Shown: piece by piece, positions 5,718 through 10,110 of the stretch
How positions within the stretch are numbered: position 1 is the first letter of the stretch
Layout of the letters: the number at the start of each line of letters is the position of its first letter
Origin: Actinomycetota bacterium
Lineage (GTDB): Bacteria > Actinomycetota > Thermoleophilia > UBA2241
DNA length: 10,110 bases
Reading direction: 5' to 3'
Assembly: GCA_003157715.1 (NCBI GenBank)
Contig: PMKK01000142.1
Coordinates: forward strand, 1,766-11,875
Notes under the pieces: model-generated
The model's database searches: none
The model's input: the letters and a program-made list of their open reading frames with translations, nothing else
What the model was told of the DNA's origin: nothing
Translations under genes and position numbers: made by a program

Positions 5718-6680
5718 ATGGCAAGGATCGCCGAAGACATCACCGAGCTGATCGGCAACACGCCGCTGGTGAAGCTCAAGCGGCTCTCCGACGAGACGGG
5801 CGCCACGATCGTGGCCAAGCTCGAGTCGTTCAACCCGGGCGGCAGCGTCAAGGACCGCATCGGGCTCTCCATGATCGAAGCCGCGGAGAAGGCGGGCGCC
5901 ATCACCCCCGGTGTCACGACGATCGTGGAGCCGACCAGCGGCAACACCGGTATCGCCTTGGCCCTGGTGGCGGCCGCACGCGGCTACAAGACGTTGCTGA
6001 CGATGCCGGAGACGATGAGCATCGAGCGTCGCAACCTGTTGCGCGCCTACGGCGCCGAGCTGGTCCTCACTCCCGGCGCCGAGGGCATGAAGGGCGCGGT
6101 GGCACGCGCGACGCAGCTGGCCGGCGAACTGCCCAACGCTTTCCTGCCGCAGCAGTTCGAAAACCCCGCTAACCCCGATGTCCACCGGGCCACCACCGCC
6201 GAAGAGGTGTGGAACGACACCGACGGGCAGGTCGACGTGTTCGTCTCGGGCATCGGCACGGGTGGCACGATCACCGGTGTGGGCGAGGCGATCCGGGCGC
6301 GCAAGGCGTCCGTGAAGCTGATCGCCGTCGAGCCGGCCGACTCGCCGGTGCTCTCCGGTGGTCAGCCCGGTCCCCACAAGATCCAGGGCATCGGCGCCGG
6401 GTTCGTCCCCAAGGTGCTGAACACCGCGATCTACGACGAGATCGTCAAGGCGACCAACGACCAGGCGCTCGAGACGGCCAGGGATCTGGCCAAGAAGGAC
6501 GGCATCCTGGTCGGCATCTCGTCGGGGGCAGCGGCGTTTGCCGCGATCACCGTGGCCAAGCGGCCCGAGAACCAGGGCAAGCTCATCGTCGTCCTGCTGC
6601 CCGACACAGGCGAGCGCTACCTCACGACGGTGCTCTTCACCGAACCCACGCCGCCGGCCGACGCGGCGGCACAGCTGTAG
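5718..6680 (+). CDS. cysK: Cysteine synthase (O-acetylserine sulfhydrylase)
   Basis: This is a cytosolic PLP enzyme of fold type II that makes L-cysteine from O-acetylserine and sulfide. It has 320 residues, normal for CysK (about 310-325). Visible motifs are [11 protein letters not shown] near the start, NPGGSVKDR with the PLP lysine at 45, the substrate loop EPTSGNTG (71-78), the phosphate-binding GTGGT (180-184), GIGAGFVP (224-231), GISSGAA (267-273) with the serine that contacts the pyridine ring, and PDTGERYL (295-302). Nothing is missing. AAGGAGA at 5704-5710, seven bases before the ATG, supports the start. The upstream AT-rich region is shared with the divergent DUF4395 gene. No serine acetyltransferase gene is next to it. 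Cystathionine beta-synthase or O-phosphoserine-type activity is less likely but cannot be excluded by eye. Confidence 0.95.
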   Translation: MARIAEDITELIGNTPLVKLKRLSDETGATIVAKLESFNPGGSVKDRIGLSMIEAAEKAGAITPGVTTIVEPTSGNTGIALALVAAARGYKTLLTMPETMSIERRNLLRAYGAELVLTPGAEGMKGAVARATQLAGELPNAFLPQQFENPANPDVHRATTAEEVWNDTDGQVDVFVSGIGTGGTITGVGEAIRARKASVKLIAVEPADSPVLSGGQPGPHKIQGIGAGFVPKVLNTAIYDEIVKATNDQALETARDLAKKDGILVGISSGAAAFAAITVAKRPENQGKLIVVLLPDTGERYLTTVLFTEPTPPADAAAQL

Positions 6681-6763
6681 GGCGCGCGCGGTCGGCGTGG
6701 CAGAGCGACCCAGCGACGCGGCGAGCCGTGGCGCGGCCAGGCGCAAGCTCGCGAAATTCGCCG

Positions 6764-6798
6764 GAACGCCTCCTGCGTCGCGGTCGCAGGAGACGTTC
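6764..6798. terminator. Strong stem-loop between cysK and the convergent aminotransferase
   Basis: GAACGCCTCCTGCG (6764-6777) pairs with CGCAGGAGACGTTC (6785-6798) around a seven-base loop. The 14-bp stem has one C-A mismatch in the plus-strand RNA, which becomes a G-U pair in the minus-strand RNA. It lies 83 bases after the cysK stop. No T-run follows on either side, as is common in high-GC bacteria, so it may end or protect either convergent transcript. Termination itself is inferred. Confidence 0.5.
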
Positions 6799-6816
6799 GC
6801 GGCAGCCGCGCGGCCG

Positions 6817-6834
6817 TTCGCCCGGTCGGGCGAA
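6817..6834. terminator. Second perfect stem-loop in the same gap
   Basis: TTCGCCC (6817-6823) and GGGCGAA (6828-6834) form a perfect stem around GGTC. It is symmetric, so it folds equally in both transcripts, and lies about 90 bases past the stop of the minus-strand aminotransferase. No T-run follows. It is a likely partner of the 6764-6798 hairpin in a two-way terminator region. Confidence 0.45.
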
Positions 6835-6898
6835 GAGGAGTCGGCCCCGTCGCCGGGGACCGGAACTCGCCGAGATCGGGCGAGGCCTCGGCGCCGCC

Positions 6899-6934
6899 GC
6901 CGTCAGCTCCCCAGCGTCGCCGTCAGCTCCCCAG
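6899..6934. repeat. 16-bp direct repeat spanning the aminotransferase stop
   Basis: GCCGTCAGCTCCCCAG occurs at 6899-6914 and again at 6919-6934, a 20-base period. The right-hand copy contains the TGA (6925-6923) and last codons of the minus-strand aminotransferase, and the left-hand copy lies just past the stop. It looks like a recent short tandem duplication. Because the period is not a multiple of three, the duplicated stop would lie out of frame. Confidence 0.8.
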
Positions 6935-8110
6935 TGCCGCCCCGATCGTCTCTCCCAGGCGGCGGGCGGCCTCGGCGAGCTGCTCGGGCGAGTACAGGGC
7001 AAACGCCAGCCGCAGGCCGCCGTCGTGGCCGTCGAGATGGCTGCGGGCGGCGGGGACGAAGGAGACGCCGGCCGTCTCGGCCGCGGGCAGCAACGAGCTG
7101 GCCCGCAGGCCCGCCGGCAGCGAGACCCAGATGAAGAAGCCCCCGGCCGGCACGGTGAACCGGCAGCCCGCGGGAAGGTGAGCGGCAAGGCCAGCAGCGA
7201 GGGCGTCGCGGCGCGTCGTGTAAGCGGCGCGCAACTCGGCGACGTGCGGCTCGTAGAGACCGGCCCGCAGGAAGCGCTCGACCGCGACCGCCGCGAACTG
7301 ACTGGGGCAGCCGCCGCTGTCGCTCAGGCCGCTCTCGGCGACGCGCGTGATCTGCTCTGGCGCGGCGTTCAGCCAGCCGGTCCGCAACCCGGGCGCGAGC
7401 GTCTTGGCAAACGAGCCCAGGCGCAGCACGGTGCCCGGCGCGGCGAGGCTCCACAGCGAGGGCGGCGCCGGTCCGTCGTACCAGAGCTCCCGGTAGACGT
7501 CGTCTTCGATCACGAGCAGGCCGTAGGCGGCGGCGACCGAGACGAGGCGTTGCCGGCGCTCGGCGGCCAGCGAGATCCCGGTCGGGTTGTGGAAGGTCGG
7601 GATGGTGTACAGCGCCCGTACCGCGCGGCCGGTGGCGCGCGCCTCGACGAGGCGCCGTTCGAGCGCTCGCACGTCGAGGCCCTCGTCGTCGAAAGGCAGC
7701 GCCTCGAGGGCTACGGGATGGTCGCGCAGAACACCGAGGGCGAGGCTGTAAGTGGGGCGCTCGACCAGGACCGTGTCGCCCGGCCGGCAGAACAGCGTAA
7801 GGAGCTGGTCCAGGCCCTGCGAAGCGCCGCCGGTGATCAGGGTCTCGTCGCTGCCGGTCGCGCGCTGCTCGGCCGCGCTGAGGTCCTCGGCGAGACGCTC
7901 GCGCAGCGCTGCCGGGCCGGCGTTGGCTCCGTAGGGCAGCGCCTCCGCGCCGCCGTCGGCGAGCGCCTTGCGGCAGGCTTCGGCGAGCCCGGCCGCGGGA
8001 AACAGCGCCGGGTCGGGCTCGCCGAAGGAGAGCTCGATCACGCCCGGTCGCGCGACGCTCTGCGTGCTGGCCGTCGTCATCGGGGGCCGCCCAGGCGCCG
8101 CGGCCGCCAT
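6923..8110 (-). CDS. PLP-dependent aminotransferase, LysN/MocR-domain type
   Basis: This fold type I aminotransferase has 395 residues and resembles the catalytic domain of MocR regulators and 2-aminoadipate aminotransferases (LysN-like). It lacks the N-terminal GntR-type helix-turn-helix of MocR proteins, so it should be an enzyme. Motifs are GEPDPALFP (30-38), the PLP phosphate loop GGASQGLDQLL (94-104), ERPTYS (117-122), the cofactor-binding PTFHNPTGIS (171-180), EDDVYREL (202-209), the Schiff-base lysine 236 in SFAKTLAPGLRTGW (233-246), and the carboxylate-binding arginine 367 in LRLAF. The ATG at 8110 shares its A with the TGA of the upstream aminotransferase (TGATG), which argues for translational coupling and picks this start over the ATG ten codons later (8080). 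The amino donor is likely glutamate or an aromatic/branched amino acid; exact substrates are unknown. Confidence 0.88.
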   Translation of the reverse strand: MAAAAPGRPPMTTASTQSVARPGVIELSFGEPDPALFPAAGLAEACRKALADGGAEALPYGANAGPAALRERLAEDLSAAEQRATGSDETLITGGASQGLDQLLTLFCRPGDTVLVERPTYSLALGVLRDHPVALEALPFDDEGLDVRALERRLVEARATGRAVRALYTIPTFHNPTGISLAAERRQRLVSVAAAYGLLVIEDDVYRELWYDGPAPPSLWSLAAPGTVLRLGSFAKTLAPGLRTGWLNAAPEQITRVAESGLSDSGGCPSQFAAVAVERFLRAGLYEPHVAELRAAYTTRRDALAAGLAAHLPAGCRFTVPAGGFFIWVSLPAGLRASSLLPAAETAGVSFVPAARSHLDGHDGGLRLAFALYSPEQLAEAARRLGETIGAALGS

Positions 8111-9252
8111 CAATCGACCTCGTCGAGCAGGGCGCCGATGCGCGCGAGGCCCTCGGCCACGTAGTCTTCGGGCAGGCCGAAGCTCACGCGCAGGTGCGAG
8201 TCGAGACCGAACAGGTCGCCGGGAGCGACAAAGGCGTCCTTTTCGCGCAGCAGGCGCATGACGAACTCGGTCGAGTTGATCTTCTTGGCGTACTTCAAAA
8301 AGCAGATCGCGGCCGCCTCGGGCGGCAGCACCTCGACGTCGTCGCGGCCGGCCGCCCAGCGCGCCACGGTCTCGAAGCCGCGGCGCACGTAGCCGCGCGT
8401 GCGGGCGATGATCCGCGGCCGTACCTCGGGCGAAAGGGCCACGGCGGCCAGCTTGTTGCCCAGCGTGGTCGCGCAGATCGTGATGTAGTCCTGCCAGGCC
8501 CACATGCGGGCGATCACCTCGGGCGGCCCGACGACCCAGCCGATCCGCAGGCCGGGCAGACCGTAGGCTTTCGACATGCTGCCGACGGCCAGCACCCTCT
8601 CGTAGTCCCCGTACATCGTCGCGGTGATCTCGTCGCTCACCCGCTCGGCGCCCGCGTAGACTTCGTCGGACAGCAGCCAGGCGCCGGTGCGCTCGACCGC
8701 CAGGAGGATCGCGGCGCGCTCCTCGGCGCGCAGGATGCGCCCGGTCGGGTTGTTGGGATTGACGATCGCCACGAAGCGCGTGTCCGGGGCCACGGCATCC
8801 TGCAGCTCGTCCGGGTCGAGCGTCCAGCCGCGGTGCTGTCTGAGCGAGAACGTGTCCATGCGCCGGCCCAGATTCTGGGCGAGTCCCCAGAACTGCTGGT
8901 AGTTGGGCTGCATGATGACGACCGCGTCGCCGGGGTCGGTCACCGTGAGAAGGCTCGTGAAGTTCGCCTGGATGGCGCCGACCGTGACCAGCACGTTGGC
9001 CGCGGTGGCGCCCGGGTACCAGGCGGCGATCGCCTCGCGCAGCTCGAGGGCACCGTTGGCCTGGGGGTAGGTGAGCTCGGCGTCGGCGAGAGCCGCCAGC
9101 TCGGCGTCTGTGTCGCCGCCCTTCATCTCGAGCAGCTCGCGCATGGTCAACGGCTGTACGCCGCTCTCGGACAGGTTGATCTCGACCTCGTTCTCGAAGG
9201 TCGACAACAGTCGCTCGAGCTTGAACTCGACGAACGGCTGGCTGGCTGCCAT
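8110..9252 (-). CDS. Class I/II PLP-dependent aminotransferase
   Basis: This 380-residue fold type I enzyme should be cytosolic. It shows TYPQANGALELREAIA (61-76), the PLP-stacking QPNYQQFW (115-122), NPNNPTGRI (165-173), SDEVYAG (195-201) with Asp196 and Tyr199, the Schiff-base lysine 228 in GSMSKAYGLPGLRIGW (224-239), and the substrate-carboxylate arginine 355 in LRVSFG. The N-terminal INLSESGVQPLTMRELL (25-41) is unlike classic AspC and closer to a group of uncharacterised actinobacterial aminotransferases. Some fold relatives do elimination or cyclisation, such as capreomycidine synthase, so simple transamination is not certain. AAGGAG (minus, 9264-9259), six bases before the ATG at 9252, sets the start over the in-frame ATG at 9279. 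It follows the cyclodeaminase gene by 65 bp and overlaps the next aminotransferase by one base. Confidence 0.88.
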   Translation of the reverse strand: MAASQPFVEFKLERLLSTFENEVEINLSESGVQPLTMRELLEMKGGDTDAELAALADAELTYPQANGALELREAIAAWYPGATAANVLVTVGAIQANFTSLLTVTDPGDAVVIMQPNYQQFWGLAQNLGRRMDTFSLRQHRGWTLDPDELQDAVAPDTRFVAIVNPNNPTGRILRAEERAAILLAVERTGAWLLSDEVYAGAERVSDEITATMYGDYERVLAVGSMSKAYGLPGLRIGWVVGPPEVIARMWAWQDYITICATTLGNKLAAVALSPEVRPRIIARTRGYVRRGFETVARWAAGRDDVEVLPPEAAAICFLKYAKKINSTEFVMRLLREKDAFVAPGDLFGLDSHLRVSFGLPEDYVAEGLARIGALLDEVD

Positions 9253-9258
9253 GTGGCT

Positions 9259-9264
9259 CTCCTT
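9259..9264 (-). promoter_or_regulatory. Shine-Dalgarno deciding the aminotransferase start
   Basis: On the minus strand AAGGAG ends six bases before the ATG at 9252. The in-frame ATG at 9279 has no such site, so the shorter 380-residue protein is preferred. Confidence 0.8.
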
Positions 9265-9279
9265 CGCGCTCAGTTGCAC

Positions 9280-9298
9280 TTTCGATCGGCGCTCGAAA
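9280..9298. repeat. Inverted repeat TTTCGA/TCGAAA in the cyclodeaminase-aminotransferase gap
   Basis: TTTCGA (9280-9285) and TCGAAA (9293-9298) are perfect complements separated by seven bases. They lie in the 65-bp spacer between the cyclodeaminase stop and the aminotransferase start, just upstream of its ribosome site. They could be an RNA hairpin that tunes the ratio of the two products, or an operator for an internal promoter. The stem is short. Confidence 0.35.
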
Positions 9299-9317
9299 CG
9301 ACGGCGCCGCCCGTCTC

Positions 9318-10110
9318 TCAGCCGCCGTACGGCGTGCCGAGCCCGGCGGCGGTCGCCCGCCGGTAGGCCAGCCGGGCGATCGCCGTGTCCTGCACGCCGA
9401 CGCCCGTCAGGTCGCAGATGGTGATCTCGTCGTCGGCCTGACGGCCGGGTTTCAACCCGGCCGTCATCTCGCCGAGCTCAGCGACGTGGCTCACGTCGAT
9501 CTGCCCGGCGTCGACGGCGTGGTGGAGCTCACCGATCAGGACGCACTGGGCGACGCGGTCGCAAGCGACACGATCGGCCCGGGCGAAGCACTCGGCGGCG
9601 AGCTCCTGTTTGCCGGGCAGGTCGGCGCCCATCGAGGTGATGTGCAGTCCGGGGTGCAGCCACTCGGACCGCAGGTAGGGCGCGCGCGCCGGGGTCGTGC
9701 AGACCACGATGTCGCTCTCGCGCACCACGGCTTCGGCGCTGGCGGCGACCACGACCTCGACGCCGAGCTCGGCCGTCATGTCGCTCACGTAGCCCGGCAG
9801 CTCCCCGGCGACGATGCCGTAGACGCAGAGGCGCTCGAAGTCGCGCACCATGCGCAGGCCACGCATCTGGTAGCGCGCCTGCGAGCCCGAACCGATGACT
9901 CCGACGGTCGTGATCTGCCGGCAGGCCAGCGCGTCGGCGGCGAGCGCGCCGGCAAGACCCGTGCGCAGTTCGGTAAGGTAGCCGTTGTCGACCAGCAGCG
10001 CCTGCAGAAAGCCCGTCTCGGCGCTGATCAGGATCATCATTCCCGTGCCGTAGGGGAGACCCCGGGCGGGGTTGTCGGCGAACCCCGCCGCGACCTTCAC
10101 GGCGAAGCTG
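9318..10110 (-). CDS. Ornithine cyclodeaminase/mu-crystallin family protein, EutC-like (5' end off window)
   Basis: This is an NAD(P)-dependent enzyme of the ornithine cyclodeaminase/mu-crystallin family, whose members do cyclodeamination, imine reduction or amino-acid dehydrogenation. 263 residues are present; about 60-70 N-terminal residues lie past the right edge, since the family is usually about 330 long. From the right edge inward the sequence shows SFAMKVAAGF with the active-site lysine, the LRTGLAGALAAD helix with the conserved arginine, the Rossmann motif VGVIGSGSQAR, VVCTTPARAP, the dinucleotide/substrate segment TSMGADLPGKQEL with the catalytic-type aspartate, GELHHAVDAG, and DLTGVGVQDTAIA. 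The KVAAGF, GELHHA and DLTG-GVQDTA motifs fit EutC, the ectoine-utilisation cyclodeaminase, better than true ornithine cyclodeaminase. It appears to lead the two aminotransferases in one operon. The substrate is not certain. Confidence 0.88.
   Translation of the reverse strand, partial: SFAVKVAAGFADNPARGLPYGTGMMILISAETGFLQALLVDNGYLTELRTGLAGALAADALACRQITTVGVIGSGSQARYQMRGLRMVRDFERLCVYGIVAGELPGYVSDMTAELGVEVVVAASAEAVVRESDIVVCTTPARAPYLRSEWLHPGLHITSMGADLPGKQELAAECFARADRVACDRVAQCVLIGELHHAVDAGQIDVSHVAELGEMTAGLKPGRQADDEITICDLTGVGVQDTAIARLAYRRATAAGLGTPYGG

Noticed and set aside
6923..8110. MocR-type transcription regulator
   Set aside because: The aminotransferase domain is of that type, but there is no room for or trace of an N-terminal helix-turn-helix: the upstream gene ends exactly where this one starts.
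6209..8164. 651-codon plus-strand open frame crossing cysK and the antisense of the LysN-like aminotransferase
   Set aside because: It runs in a wrong frame over two well-supported genes. Its product is Arg/Gly/Pro-rich with no family motif. Long spurious frames are expected at about 70% GC.
8194..9366. 390-codon plus-strand open frame opposite the class I/II aminotransferase
   Set aside because: It is antisense to a gene with all catalytic motifs, has a His/Asp/Arg-rich composition, and has no ribosome site or recognisable domain.
5718..10110. CysK plus an ornithine cyclodeaminase-family protein as an SbnA/SbnB-like 2,3-diaminopropionate pathway
   Set aside because: The CysK has all the normal cysteine synthase motifs and its own promoter region, lies on the opposite strand 2.6 kb away, and the cyclodeaminase looks EutC-like rather than SbnB-like. 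The pairing is likely coincidence.
1..10110. Prophage, transposon or defence island
   Set aside because: No integrase, transposase, recombinase, nuclease, toxin-antitoxin pair, tRNA or attachment-like repeat was seen, and base composition is even apart from the short cysK control region.

Overview
The window is about 70% GC and tightly packed. Its genes have G/C-ending codons, AAGGAGG-type ribosome sites and several families typical of high-GC Gram-positive bacteria. I infer an actinobacterium (Actinomycetota). The gene mix would suit a soil lineage such as Thermoleophilia, but that finer placement is a guess. No rRNA, tRNA, CRISPR array, transposase or other mobile element is visible, so this looks like ordinary chromosome.

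Layout. Positions 1-1000 (minus) hold a nearly complete adenosine deaminase-family amidohydrolase that runs off the left edge. It is divergent from a YbhN/UPF0104-type multi-pass membrane protein (1065-2282, plus), whose C-terminal tail is a 12-bp in-frame repeat. A small three-helix membrane protein (2313-2600, minus) converges on it. Then come a one-pore potassium channel (2807-3676, plus) with its own 12-bp in-frame repeat, and a six-helix membrane protein of unknown function (3780-5030, plus). A DUF4395-type membrane protein (5125-5583, minus) faces away from cysK (5718-6680, plus), and between the two lies the only clearly AT-rich stretch of the window. A hairpin-rich gap follows cysK. 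The right third is one minus-strand operon, read right to left: an ornithine cyclodeaminase-family protein most like EutC (5' end off the window), a class I/II aminotransferase, and a second, LysN/MocR-type aminotransferase whose start codon overlaps the stop of the first.

How the genes fit together. The left and middle parts are mainly envelope proteins, possibly linked to ion or turgor balance. cysK and the divergent DUF4395 gene, which encodes a CxxC pair, look like a sulfur/redox pair sharing one regulatory region. The right-hand operon is an amino-acid catabolic or modifying unit: an NAD(P)-dependent cyclodeaminase/imine-type enzyme followed by two translationally coupled PLP aminotransferases. 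The EutC resemblance suggests ectoine or related compatible-solute breakdown, but the deciding genes would lie beyond the right edge.

Nothing here is a clear new defence or mobile system. The most interesting items are the cyclodeaminase-aminotransferase-aminotransferase operon, the AT-rich divergent control region at cysK, and two neighbouring membrane-protein genes that each carry a 12-bp in-frame minisatellite encoding a disordered tail.
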